A DNA stretch of 16,908 nucleotides from positions 1 to 16,908 of the forward strand of contig CAMDHB010000032.1 of the NCBI GenBank assembly GCA_945897655.1. Direction: 5' to 3'. Source of the DNA: Pseudorhodobacter antarcticus. GTDB lineage: Bacteria; Pseudomonadota; Alphaproteobacteria; Rhodobacterales; Rhodobacteraceae. Below, piece after piece: positions 1-6,980 of this stretch (positions are counted from its first letter, which is position 1; every line of letters begins with the position of its first letter). The notes beneath the pieces are model-generated. The model saw nothing but the letters and a program-made list of their open reading frames with translations. It did not search any database and was not told the DNA's origin. The position numbers and the translations under genes were made by a program.

Positions 1-18
1 ACGGTACCTTTGTGCTTT

Positions 19-32
19 GTTTCAATTGAAAC
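19..32. promoter_or_regulatory. 14-bp perfect palindrome, possible operator
   Basis: The sequence GTTTCAATTGAAAC is a perfect palindrome in non-coding DNA. No gene in the window lies directly beside it on this side, so it most likely belongs to a gene left of position 1. It could be a binding site for a dimeric regulator. A 14-bp perfect palindrome is expected about once per 16 kb by chance, and a second one occurs about 100 bp away. The function is inferred only from symmetry. Confidence 0.3.
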
Positions 33-126
33 GCCGCAAGGCCCAGGTTCCGTCGCAGCCCCGCGCACAAACCTTTCCACCCGGTTAACAGAAATCCCTA
101 AGTCCTTGAATTTAATATAAATTACA

Positions 127-148
127 AAGTGTCCACATGTGGACGCTT
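127..148. promoter_or_regulatory. 22-bp near-perfect palindrome beside an AT-rich stretch
   Basis: The core GTCCACATGTGGAC (131-144) is a perfect palindrome. Allowing one mismatched pair (130/145) it extends to AAG at 127-129 and CTT at 146-148. No T-run follows on either side, so it does not look like an intrinsic terminator. An AT-rich stretch at about 106-124, with a minus-strand TATATT that could be a -10 box, lies next to it. If so, the palindrome sits near the -35 region of a promoter firing leftward out of the window. This is an operator candidate only. Confidence 0.3.
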
Positions 149-157
149 CCCCAAATC

Positions 158-181
158 AAAAGGGCGGCCCGCAGACCGCCC
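158..181 (-). terminator. Intrinsic terminator of ald
   Basis: Read on the minus strand, GGGCGG and CCGCCC form a 6-bp GC stem around an 8-nt loop, followed directly by TTTT (plus-strand 158-161). It lies 30 nt past the ald stop codon and has the form of a Rho-independent terminator. The T-run is short, so termination may be partial. Confidence 0.65.
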
Positions 182-211
182 CCACTTCTCGCAGAAAAAC
201 CGTACCCGCCG

Positions 212-1330
212 TCAGATCTTCAAGGCATCCTCGGCCGAAATCACCGGCAAGCCCAAGGCAACCCCAACCGCCGCATAGGTCAACTTGCCCGCATGGGTGT
301 TCAACCCCGCCAGCAAATGCCGGTCATCCGCGCAGGCCCTTTTCCAGCCCTTGTCGGCCAAGGCCAACATGAACGGCATCGTCGCATTCCCCAGCGCCTG
401 CGTCGAGGTGCGGGCCACCGCCCCCGGCATGTTGGCCACACAGTAATGCATGATCCCGTCCACCTCATAAATCGGGTCCTGATGCGTCGTGGCATGCGAG
501 GTCTCGAAACACCCGCCCTGATCAATCGCCACATCCACCAGCGCCGCCCCCGGCTTCAACTCCTTCAACTGGGCGCGGCTGATCAGTTTCGGCGCCGCAG
601 CCCCCGGAATCAGTACCGCCCCGATGATCATGTCCGCTTGCCGCGCCAGTTCGATCGTGGTCGCCGCATCCGAATAGGCCGACTTGAAGACGCCCCCGAA
701 CACATCATCCAGATACCGCAACCGGTTGATCGAGCGGTCCAGAACGGTCACATCCGCCCCCATCCCCGCCGCGATCTTGCCCGCATGGGTGCCAACAACA
801 CCGCCGCCAATGACCAGAACCTTGGCCGGCAAGACGCCAGGCACGCCGCCCAGCAACACACCGCGGCCCCCGTTGGCCTTTTGCAGCGTCCAGGCCCCTA
901 CCTGCGGCGCCAAACGGCCCGCAACCTCGGACATCGGCGCCAGCAGCGGCAAACCACCCCGGTCATCCGTGACCGTCTCATAAGCTATCGCCGTGACACC
1001 GGATCTCAGCAAATCCTGCGTCTGCTCCGGATCCGGCGCCAGATGCAGATAGGTGAACAGGATCTGCCCTTCGCTTAAGCGAGCACGCTCCACCGCCTGC
1101 GGCTCCTTGACCTTGACGATCATCTCGGCCCAGGCAAACACCTCTTCTGCCGTGGCCAGAATGGTCGCCCCTGCCGCCACATAATCCGCGTCTGAAAACC
1201 CCGACCCAACCCCAGCCTGCGTTTCCACCGCAACCGAATGGCCACGGTTCACCGCCTCGCGGGCCGCATTGGGGGTCATCCCCACGCGAAATTCCTGCGG
1301 CTTGATCTCTTTGGGGCAACCGATCTTCAT
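212..1330 (-). CDS. ald: Alanine dehydrogenase
   Basis: This 372-residue protein is an L-alanine dehydrogenase, which reversibly oxidises L-alanine to pyruvate and ammonia with NAD+ in the cytoplasm. It opens with MKIGCPKEIK, typical of the family, and the length is normal. Expected active-site residues are all present at the family positions: K75 in VKVKEP, H96 in TYLHLA and D270 in VAIDQGG. The nucleotide-binding glycine loop GGGVVG is at 175-180. An in-frame ATG at 1361-1363 would add 11 residues (MRHRETPQENA) that the family lacks, so I chose 1330. The gene is divergent from an Lrp/AsnC regulator across about 135 bp, the classic arrangement for ald and its activator, so alanine-responsive control by that neighbour is likely. 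A terminator follows at 158-181. Confidence 0.96.
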   Translation of the reverse strand: MKIGCPKEIKPQEFRVGMTPNAAREAVNRGHSVAVETQAGVGSGFSDADYVAAGATILATAEEVFAWAEMIVKVKEPQAVERARLSEGQILFTYLHLAPDPEQTQDLLRSGVTAIAYETVTDDRGGLPLLAPMSEVAGRLAPQVGAWTLQKANGGRGVLLGGVPGVLPAKVLVIGGGVVGTHAGKIAAGMGADVTVLDRSINRLRYLDDVFGGVFKSAYSDAATTIELARQADMIIGAVLIPGAAAPKLISRAQLKELKPGAALVDVAIDQGGCFETSHATTHQDPIYEVDGIMHYCVANMPGAVARTSTQALGNATMPFMLALADKGWKRACADDRHLLAGLNTHAGKLTYAAVGVALGLPVISAEDALKI

Positions 1331-1415
1331 GGCATTCTCCTGCGGGGTTTCTCTGTGCCGCACAGTGCCGCAGCCTCTTTGGCAATGCTTTGAAACTTAG
1401 CTGGTCTGCGCGCCA

Positions 1416-1440
1416 TTTCGTGGTAGAATTTTGCGTGAAA
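1416..1440. promoter_or_regulatory. Candidate Lrp-type operator and -10 box between ald and its regulator
   Basis: An imperfect inverted repeat with outer arms TTTC (1416-1419) and GAAA (1437-1440) surrounds an A/T-rich centre, the general form of Lrp/AsnC binding sites. Inside it, TAGAAT (1424-1429) matches the -10 consensus at five of six positions and would drive the plus-strand regulator with a short leader. I found no convincing -35 box. The assignment rests on position in the divergent intergenic region and weak symmetry. Confidence 0.3.
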
Positions 1441-1465
1441 TGGACCAAAGGCAAGATATTCTCCC

Positions 1466-1930
1466 ATGAGCTACGATCTCGACGCAACTGACCGCCGTAT
1501 TCTGGCTGCCTTGCAGAAGGATGCCAAGATCACAAATGCCGACCTGTCCGACCGCGTCAACCTTTCCCCCTCGGCCTGCCACCGCCGTGTTCAGCGGCTT
1601 GAGGAGGAAGGATTCATCGCCGCCTATGTCGCCCTTGTGAACCCCCGCAAGATGGGCCGCCCCACCACCGTCTTTGTCGAGATTACCTTGCAATCCCAGG
1701 CAGAAGACCTTCTGGACGCGTTTGAGCGTGAGGTGGCCCGCGTGCCCGACATTCTGGAATGCCACCTGATGGCCGGAACCGCCGATTACCTGATCAAGAT
1801 CATGGCCGAGGATACCGAGGATTTCGCCCGCATCCACCGCCGATACCTTGCCCGCCTGCCCGGTGTCCGCCAGATGCAATCCAGCTTTGCCCTGCGCACG
1901 GTCGTGCAGACCACGGCTCTAGCGGTGTGA
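1466..1930 (+). CDS. Lrp/AsnC family transcriptional regulator (AldR-like)
   Basis: This is a 154-residue one-domain-plus-HTH regulator of the Lrp/AsnC family. Residues 1-60 form the winged helix-turn-helix (LDATDRRILAALQKDAKI; then NLSPSACHRRVQRLEEEGFI as recognition helix and wing). Residues 65-145 are the RAM/AsnC ligand-binding and oligomerisation domain, with the typical GTADYLIKI strand and a VRQMQSSFALRTV C-terminal strand. The length is standard. It is divergent from ald, so the most probable job is alanine-responsive control of ald and of its own gene. That role is inferred from position, as Lrp paralogues are hard to tell apart by sequence. The Shine-Dalgarno is weak (AAAGG about 14 nt upstream). 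Confidence 0.92.
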   Translation: MSYDLDATDRRILAALQKDAKITNADLSDRVNLSPSACHRRVQRLEEEGFIAAYVALVNPRKMGRPTTVFVEITLQSQAEDLLDAFEREVARVPDILECHLMAGTADYLIKIMAEDTEDFARIHRRYLARLPGVRQMQSSFALRTVVQTTALAV

Positions 1931-2142
1931 AAAAATTGGGCCCCGGTGGCAGCGAGTGGGAAAACGCGTTGCCTTCCCCTCGTGACCCGATTCGGCGGCG
2001 AACGGTTAACACCACGCCGCCCTCCCAAGAAATTCCGGTAGACCCATTCAAAGCCATTGGCAGGCACAATATAGGGCCATCATACCCCGTTAACCCCCCG
2101 GATTAACACAGCGTTCCCAAAGCCTTACCAAATTCCAAAATG

Positions 2143-2170
2143 AAAAACCCCCATCCTCGCGGACAGGGGT
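2143..2170 (-). terminator. Intrinsic terminator of rpsU with GCGA tetraloop
   Basis: On the minus strand ACCCCTGTCC pairs with GGATGGGGGT over 10 positions (two G-U wobbles). The loop is GCGA, a GNRA tetraloop, and a run of five T follows (2143-2147 on plus, counting the stem-closing T). It is 62 nt beyond the rpsU stop. This is the strongest terminator in the window. Confidence 0.82.
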
Positions 2171-2212
2171 CAATCGGCGGGCATCGCTGCCCCAGAGTCG
2201 CTGAACGTCGGG

Positions 2213-2228
2213 TACCGCCGAAGCGGCA
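2213..2228 (-). other. UUCG tetraloop hairpin just after rpsU
   Basis: On the minus strand TGCCGC and GCGGTA form a 6-bp stem (one G-U) closed by UUCG, giving the very stable C(UUCG)G tetraloop. It begins a few bases after the rpsU stop codon. It lacks a T-run, so it is more likely a 3' mRNA stabiliser or part of a two-hairpin 3' end than a terminator by itself. Confidence 0.4.
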
Positions 2229-2231
2229 GCC

Positions 2232-2438
2232 TTACATCCCGCCTTCGCGTTGAAGCTTCTTCCGGGCGAGTTTCCTCGCGCGGCGCACGGCTTCAGCTTG
2301 TTCGCGGGCTTTCTTGACGGAGGGCTTCTCGAAATGCTGCTTGAGCTTCATTTCGCGGAAAACGCCTTCGCGCTGCAGCTTTTTCTTCAAAGCGCGCAAA
2401 GCCTGTTCGACGTTATTGTCGCGGACGCTGACCTGCAT
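2232..2438 (-). CDS. rpsU: 30S ribosomal protein S21
   Basis: This 68-residue, strongly basic protein is ribosomal protein S21 of the small subunit. It starts with MQVSVRDNNVEQALRALKKK and contains the hallmark KLQREGVFREMKLKQHFEKP segment, followed by a Lys/Arg-rich helical tail (KKAREQAEAVRRARKLARKK) that binds 16S rRNA. The length fits the alphaproteobacterial form. A purine-rich AGGAAGGTGG stretch lies upstream of the ATG. The gene is alone on its strand, ends at a strong terminator, and is divergent from a COQ9-family gene, an arrangement characteristic of this group. Confidence 0.97.
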   Translation of the reverse strand: MQVSVRDNNVEQALRALKKKLQREGVFREMKLKQHFEKPSVKKAREQAEAVRRARKLARKKLQREGGM

Positions 2439-2471
2439 GTGGTTGTCACCACCTTCCTAAGTTAGAGTTGC

Positions 2472-2502
2472 ACTATATGTGCAGGCATGCGCCACATAGC
2501 AA
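2472..2502 (-). promoter_or_regulatory. Candidate rpsU promoter
   Basis: On the minus strand TTGCTA (plus 2497-2502) could serve as -35 and CATATA (plus 2474-2479) as -10, 17 bp apart; an overlapping TATAGT (plus 2472-2477) would give a 19-bp spacer. The resulting leader would be about 30 nt and would contain the AGGAAGG ribosome binding stretch. The match is modest and was found by eye. Confidence 0.35.
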
Positions 2503-2544
2503 AGTGGCGGGGCCTTGTCTACCAATGCTGCAAAGGGGTGGGTG

Positions 2545-3225
2545 ATGGATCAGGAAAACACAATGGAATCAGCCAAATGGCGGCTGCTGCAGGCAGCCCT
2601 GCCCCATGTGCCCTTTGATGGCTGGTCCGATGCCGCCCTGTCCGCGGCCGCCGCCGAATCGGCCTTAACCCCCAGCCTTGCCCGGGCCCTGTTCCCGCGC
2701 GGCGGCGTGGACCTCGCCCTGGCCTACCACCAGCAGGGCGATGCCGTCATGCGGCAGGCCCTGCAGGCGACCGATCTGACAGCCCTTCGCTTTCGCGACC
2801 GCGTGACCACCGCTGTCCGCCTGCGCCTGCAATCCGCCGATCGCGAACTGGTCCGCCGTAGTGCGGCCCTTTTCGCCCTGCCGCAGTACGCAGCCGAAGG
2901 TACCCGCGCCCTTTGGGGCACCGCTGATACCATCTGGACGGAACTGGGCGACACCTCGACCGATATCAACTGGTACACCAAACGCGCCAGCCTCTCCGCT
3001 GTATATGGTGCTACGGTCCTGTTCTGGATGGGCGACGACAGCCCGGATCTGGCCGCAACCCATGATTTCCTTGACCGCCGGATCGAGAATGTGATGAGCT
3101 TCGAAGTGACCAAAGCCCGCTTCCGCGAAAGCCCCTTGGGCAAGGCGTTTTTGGCCGGTCCCATGAAGATTCTGGAAAGGGTCCATGCCCCACAAAGGCC
3201 CCAGAACACCCCCGGCAAGATCTGA
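2545..3225 (+). CDS. coq9: COQ9 family protein (rpsU-divergently transcribed)
   Basis: This 226-residue protein belongs to the COQ9 family, whose members bind lipid-like isoprenoids and support the COQ7 hydroxylation step of ubiquinone synthesis at the membrane. Visible family features include the all-helical TetR-like N-terminal half (LLQAALPHVPFDGWSDAAL) and the conserved central block DTSTDINWYTKRASLSAVY, followed by WMGDDSPDLAATHDFLDRRI. The family is known in bacteria as the rpsU-divergently transcribed protein, exactly the arrangement here. I chose ATG 2545 because AAAGGGG lies 6 nt upstream. A TTG at 2515 would add 10 residues without a ribosome binding site, and ATG 2563 is a further alternative. 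The next gene starts 12 nt downstream, so they are probably co-transcribed. Confidence 0.9.
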   Translation: MDQENTMESAKWRLLQAALPHVPFDGWSDAALSAAAAESALTPSLARALFPRGGVDLALAYHQQGDAVMRQALQATDLTALRFRDRVTTAVRLRLQSADRELVRRSAALFALPQYAAEGTRALWGTADTIWTELGDTSTDINWYTKRASLSAVYGATVLFWMGDDSPDLAATHDFLDRRIENVMSFEVTKARFRESPLGKAFLAGPMKILERVHAPQRPQNTPGKI

Positions 3226-3237
3226 AAGGCCGCCCCG

Positions 3238-4230
3238 ATGACCCTGTCCCACGCCATGCTTGCCATTGAAATCTCTGCCCCCGGCGAACCCGATGTGCTG
3301 AAACCCTGCTCTGTCCCGGTCCCGGTGCCCGGTAATGGCCAGATCATCATCCGCGTGGCCTATGCCGGGGTAAACCGCCCCGATGCCCTGCAACGCGCCG
3401 GGCTTTACAACCCGCCCGCCAATGCCTCCCGCTTGCCCGGGCTGGAATGTTCCGGCACGGTTGTGGCCTGCGGGCCCGGTGTAACCCGTTGGGATATCGG
3501 GGATAAGGTCTGCGCCCTGCTGCCCGGTGGCGGCTATGCCGAATATGCGGCCACCCACGAATCCCACGCCCTGCCCATCCCGCCCGGTCTGTCCATGCGC
3601 GACGCGGCCTGCCTGCCAGAAACCTGTTTCACCGTCTGGTCCAACACCGTCATGCGCGGCGGCCTGAAGGGCGGCGAACGCTTTCTGGTCCACGGCGGTA
3701 CCTCGGGCATCGGCACCACGGCCATCCAGATCGCCCGCGCTATGGGGGCCCGCGTCTTCGCAACCGCAGGCAGCGACGACAAGGCCCGGATATGCGAAAC
3801 CTTGGGGGCCGAGCGTGGCATCAACTACCGGACCGAGGATTTCAGCGCGATCCTTGCCGCTGAAGGCGGCGCGAACCTGATCCTCGACATGGTGGGCGGC
3901 AGCTATATTCCCCGCAATATCAAGGCCCTTGCCGACGATGGCCGCTTGGTCCAGATCGCGTTCCTGCAAGGCGCCAAGGCGGACGTGAACTTTGCCGAAC
4001 TGATGATGCGCCGCCTGACGATGACCGGTTCTACCCTGCGCCCGCAGTCAGACCTCGCCAAGGCCCGCATCGCAGCCGAGGTTGAGGCGCATGTCTGGCC
4101 GATGGTTGCAAGCGGGGCCGTCAAGGTTGTCATCGACAGCGAGTTTCCCTTGACCGAGGCCCCCGCCGCCCATTGGCGGATTGAAGCCCCGGGTCATGTC
4201 GGCAAGATCGTCCTGAAAGTGGAGAACTAA
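3238..4230 (+). CDS. NAD(P)H-quinone oxidoreductase, PIG3-type zinc-independent MDR
   Basis: This 330-residue medium-chain dehydrogenase/reductase resembles the PIG3/quinone oxidoreductase subgroup, which uses NADPH to reduce quinones or reactive carbonyls. The GroES-like N-terminal domain (about 5-125) contains YAGVNRPDALQRAGLY, LPGLECSGTV and GDKVCALLPGGGYAEY. The Rossmann nucleotide site VHGGTSGIGTTAIQIA spans about 151-166. The catalytic and structural zinc cysteine clusters of alcohol dehydrogenases are absent, as expected for this subgroup. It lies 12 nt after COQ9, and its ribosome binding stretch AAAGG follows the COQ9 stop, so they form an operon. A link to ubiquinone metabolism is an inference from that context. 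Its stop overlaps the stop of the convergent Sua5 gene by 4 nt. The exact substrate is unknown. Confidence 0.88.
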   Translation: MTLSHAMLAIEISAPGEPDVLKPCSVPVPVPGNGQIIIRVAYAGVNRPDALQRAGLYNPPANASRLPGLECSGTVVACGPGVTRWDIGDKVCALLPGGGYAEYAATHESHALPIPPGLSMRDAACLPETCFTVWSNTVMRGGLKGGERFLVHGGTSGIGTTAIQIARAMGARVFATAGSDDKARICETLGAERGINYRTEDFSAILAAEGGANLILDMVGGSYIPRNIKALADDGRLVQIAFLQGAKADVNFAELMMRRLTMTGSTLRPQSDLAKARIAAEVEAHVWPMVASGAVKVVIDSEFPLTEAPAAHWRIEAPGHVGKIVLKVEN

Positions 4231-5171
4231 GCGCCCCGTGGGGCGGCGGCGCGCCGCAGACGGTCATTGATCGCGCGGCCAAGCCCCGCCTCGGGCACCG
4301 GGGCCACCGCAATGACCCGACCCTGCGCCAGCCTGTCGGCCTCGCGCAGCATGTGAAACAGATTGGCCGCAGCCTCGACCAGATCGCCACTTTGCGACAG
4401 GTAAAGTTCGGCCTCGCCCGGGCCAAACCCCAGCCGCACCTCGCCAACCCGAACATCCCGCGCGTCCAGCCTAACCGGGGCCGCAGGGGCATAATGGGAT
4501 GCCAACTGTCCGGGGGCATTGGGTTTTTCCTGGGATCCGCCCATGGGCAAAGGCCCCAACAGCGCCTCAATATCTTCAACCGCAATCCCGCCCGGCCGCA
4601 GCAATTGCGGCCCATCGACCAGCCCCAGAATGGTGGATTCTACCCCCACCGCACAGGGCCCGCCATCCAGAACCGCCGCAATCCGCCCATCTAGCCCGGC
4701 CAGAACATGGCTGGCCCGCGTCGGCGACACCCTCCCCGACGGATTGGCCGACGGGGCCGCAAGCGGGCCGCCAAAGCGGCGGAGCAGGGCCTGTGCCACC
4801 GGATGGGCCGGAACCCGAATGGCAACCGAGGGCAACTCTGCCGTGACCAGGGCCGACAACCCCGCCGCGCGCAGCGGCAGGACCATCGTCAACGGCCCCG
4901 GCCAGAACCGCGCTGCAACCTCCTCGGCCCGGGCGTCAAACACCGCAAATTCCCGTGCAGCCTCTACATCCGGCACATGCACGATCAAGGGGTTGAACCT
5001 TGGCCGCCCCTTGGCCTCAAATATCCGCGCCACGGCCAGATCAGACCGCGCATCGCCGCCCAGACCATAAACCGTCTCGGTCGGAAAGGCGACCAGACCG
5101 CCTTGGCGCAGCACGGCGGCAGCCCGGTCCAGACCGGCATCATCGGGCAAAAGCACTTCGGTTTCACTCAT
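4227..5171 (-). CDS. sua5: L-threonylcarbamoyladenylate synthase (Sua5/YrdC/YciO)
   Basis: This 314-residue enzyme makes threonylcarbamoyl-AMP from threonine, bicarbonate and ATP, the first step of the t6A37 modification of ANN-decoding tRNAs. The YrdC-like catalytic domain (about 10-205) shows GGLVAFPTETVYGLGGDA, the KGRPRFNPLIVH block (54-65), FWPGPLTMVL, and APSANPSGRVSPT with the SxN nucleotide site (about 139-151). The linker APGQLASHYAP (219-229) and the C-terminal Sua5 domain (about 230-314) make this the long two-domain form rather than the short TsaC form. Start ATG at 5171 fits the family length. It is convergent with the quinone oxidoreductase (4-nt overlap of stops) and divergent from the acyl-CoA dehydrogenase. 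Confidence 0.94.
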   Translation of the reverse strand: MSETEVLLPDDAGLDRAAAVLRQGGLVAFPTETVYGLGGDARSDLAVARIFEAKGRPRFNPLIVHVPDVEAAREFAVFDARAEEVAARFWPGPLTMVLPLRAAGLSALVTAELPSVAIRVPAHPVAQALLRRFGGPLAAPSANPSGRVSPTRASHVLAGLDGRIAAVLDGGPCAVGVESTILGLVDGPQLLRPGGIAVEDIEALLGPLPMGGSQEKPNAPGQLASHYAPAAPVRLDARDVRVGEVRLGFGPGEAELYLSQSGDLVEAAANLFHMLREADRLAQGRVIAVAPVPEAGLGRAINDRLRRAAAPRGA

Positions 5172-5209
5172 GTCGTGACGCCACGTCCTTGTTGCCGGTT
5201 GCAGTCAGA

Positions 5210-5244
5210 GGGGTAAGCCTGCACATAGTCCTGCCACTTACCCC
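5210..5244. promoter_or_regulatory. GGGGTAAG/CTTACCCC inverted pair before the acyl-CoA dehydrogenase
   Basis: GGGGTAAG (5210-5217) and its exact reverse complement CTTACCCC (5237-5244) are separated by 19 nt, between the divergent Sua5 and acyl-CoA dehydrogenase genes. The second copy ends 36 nt before the dehydrogenase ATG. A weak promoter (TTGCAG 5199-5204, CATAGT 5224-5229, 19-bp spacer) would place the first copy between -35 and -10. The same octamer recurs in two other intergenic regions (8405-8444 and 9312-9340). It may be an operator for a dimeric regulator or a leader hairpin. Confidence 0.45.
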
Positions 5245-5279
5245 GCTCGCCCCCCAATGCCAAGCACCCGGAGATTTCG

Positions 5280-6980
5280 ATGCCCTACCGCGCCCCATTG
5301 CCCGAGTATCGCTTTCTTCTTGACCGCATCCTTGGCTTTCCGGCGATTGCGGCCACCGCCCGCTTTGCCGATGCCACACCCGAAACCACCGACGCCATTC
5401 TGACCGAAGCCGCCCGCCTGTCCGAGGTGACACTGGCCCCCCTGAACCGCGTGGGTGACCTGAACCCCGCCCGGCTGGAAAACGGTATCGTGCGCACCTC
5501 GCCCGGCTTTGCCGAAGCGTTTCGCGCCGTGGCCGAAGGGGGCTGGATTGGCATGTCCGCCAATCCGGCATACGGCGGGATGGGCCTGCCGACCACCCTG
5601 AACACCTGCGTGACCGAGATGATGTCCTCGGCCTGCCTGTCCTTGCAGTTGAACCCCATGCTAACCCAAGGCCAGATCGAGGCGCTGGATCACCACGCCT
5701 CAGACGCGATCAAGGCGCTTTACCTGCCCAAACTGATTTCGGGGGAATGGAACGGGACCATGAACCTGACCGAACCGCAGGCCGGTTCGGATGTGGGGGC
5801 CTTGCGGACCCGCGCAGAACCGTTGGACGACGGAACCCACGCGATCACCGGGCAGAAAATCTACATCACTTGGGGTGACGCCGATTTCATGGCCAACACC
5901 TGCCATCTGGTCCTTGCCCGTCTGCCTGATGGCGAGGCTGGGGTCAAAGGCATCTCGCTGTTCATGGTGCCCAAGTTCCTGCCCGATGCCGATGGCAACC
6001 CCGGCACCCGCAACGGCCTGCACGTGGTCAGTCTGGAGCATAAACTGGGCATCCACGGCAGCCCAACCTGCGTGATGCAGTTCGATGGCGCCAAGGGCTG
6101 GCTGGTCGGCGCTCCGCACAAGGGCATGGCAGCCATGTTCACCATGATGAACAATGCCCGTCTCGGTGTCGGCATGCAGGGCGTGGCCCAGGCCGAGGCG
6201 GCGTTCCAGCAGGCGCTGACCTATGCGGGCGACCGGAAGCAGGGCAAAACAACTTTGGGTACGGGCGCGATCATCGACCACGCCGATGTCCGCCGCATGC
6301 TGGCCGAGATGAAGGCCGAAGTGTTCGCATCACGCGCCATAGGTTTGGCCTGTGCCTGCGCCATCGACATGGCCACTGCCACGAATGACGCCGCATGGCG
6401 CGCCCGTGCCGCCCTGCTGACCCCCATCGCCAAGGCCTACGGCACCGACACCGGCCACCTTGTCGCGCATCTGGGCGTGCAGGTTCACGGCGGTATGGGT
6501 TTCATCGAACAGACCGGTGCCGCCCAGTATGCCCGCGACGTTCGCATCACCCAGATTTACGAGGGCACCAACGGCATTCAGGCGATGGATCTGGTTGGCC
6601 GCAAGATGATGGACGGCGGTGACGCTGCCTTTGCCCTGATGGACGAGATGGACAGGGCCATCCAACAGGCGGGGCCTGCATTGGCCGATCTGGCCACCCC
6701 GATGCTGGCCGCCACCCATGCCCTGCGTGAGGCGACCAAGACCCTATTAGCGCAAGGGATGAACGACCGCTTTGCCGGGGCCGTACCCTATCAGCGCGCC
6801 TTTGCCCGTGTGCTGGGCAGCCACTATCACCTCATGGCCGCACATGCCGATCCGGCCCGCGAACCCTTGGCCCGCTTTGCCATCCGCCGCCTTCTTCCGG
6901 AGCACGGCGCCCTTCTGGCCCAGGTCAGCGAAGGTGCCGCCGGTCTTTACGCCCTGACGCCTGAGGCTTTGGCATTGTGA
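5280..6980 (+). CDS. Acyl-CoA dehydrogenase, long DmdC-like form
   Basis: This 566-residue FAD enzyme introduces a 2,3-double bond into an acyl-CoA and passes electrons to ETF. It begins MPYRAPLPEYRFLLD, the N-terminal extension typical of the roughly 580-600-residue branch that includes DmdC (methylmercaptopropionyl-CoA dehydrogenase). Visible landmarks are the flavin-binding MNLTEPQAGSD (161-171), TGQKIYITWGD (190-200), VQVHGGMGFIEQTGAAQYARD (about 401-420, given in parts) and the catalytic glutamate E428 in QIYEGTNGIQ. An extra C-terminal domain (about 450-566) also fits this branch. GGAG lies 6 nt before the ATG. The MBL hydrolase gene overlaps its stop by GTGA. The substrate cannot be fixed from sequence; a DMSP-pathway role is possible but not shown. 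Confidence 0.93.
   Translation: MPYRAPLPEYRFLLDRILGFPAIAATARFADATPETTDAILTEAARLSEVTLAPLNRVGDLNPARLENGIVRTSPGFAEAFRAVAEGGWIGMSANPAYGGMGLPTTLNTCVTEMMSSACLSLQLNPMLTQGQIEALDHHASDAIKALYLPKLISGEWNGTMNLTEPQAGSDVGALRTRAEPLDDGTHAITGQKIYITWGDADFMANTCHLVLARLPDGEAGVKGISLFMVPKFLPDADGNPGTRNGLHVVSLEHKLGIHGSPTCVMQFDGAKGWLVGAPHKGMAAMFTMMNNARLGVGMQGVAQAEAAFQQALTYAGDRKQGKTTLGTGAIIDHADVRRMLAEMKAEVFASRAIGLACACAIDMATATNDAAWRARAALLTPIAKAYGTDTGHLVAHLGVQVHGGMGFIEQTGAAQYARDVRITQIYEGTNGIQAMDLVGRKMMDGGDAAFALMDEMDRAIQQAGPALADLATPMLAATHALREATKTLLAQGMNDRFAGAVPYQRAFARVLGSHYHLMAAHADPAREPLARFAIRRLLPEHGALLAQVSEGAAGLYALTPEALAL

Larger units (their letters stand above)
1931..2231. other. Convergent intergenic region between the Lrp regulator and rpsU
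   Basis: About 300 bp without a gene. Its right half holds the rpsU terminator (2143-2170) and a UUCG-capped hairpin (2213-2228). I found no clear terminator for the Lrp gene and no small open reading frame with a convincing ribosome binding site. Short TTAAC elements are present but their spacing does not fit a known box. Confidence 0.5.

Noticed and set aside
137..1078. 313-codon plus-strand open frame opposite ald
   Set aside because: It is an antisense shadow of ald, very rich in Arg, Pro, Gln and His, without a recognisable domain.
2090..2106. TTAA-N9-TTAA resembling a CtrA box
   Set aside because: The CtrA consensus spacer is 7 nt, not 9, and the site is in a convergent region far from a gene start.
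2665..3969. 434-codon minus-strand open frame opposite COQ9 and the quinone oxidoreductase
   Set aside because: It spans two well-supported plus-strand genes and their junction; the Gly/Ala/Gln/His-rich composition is typical of an antisense frame in GC-rich DNA.
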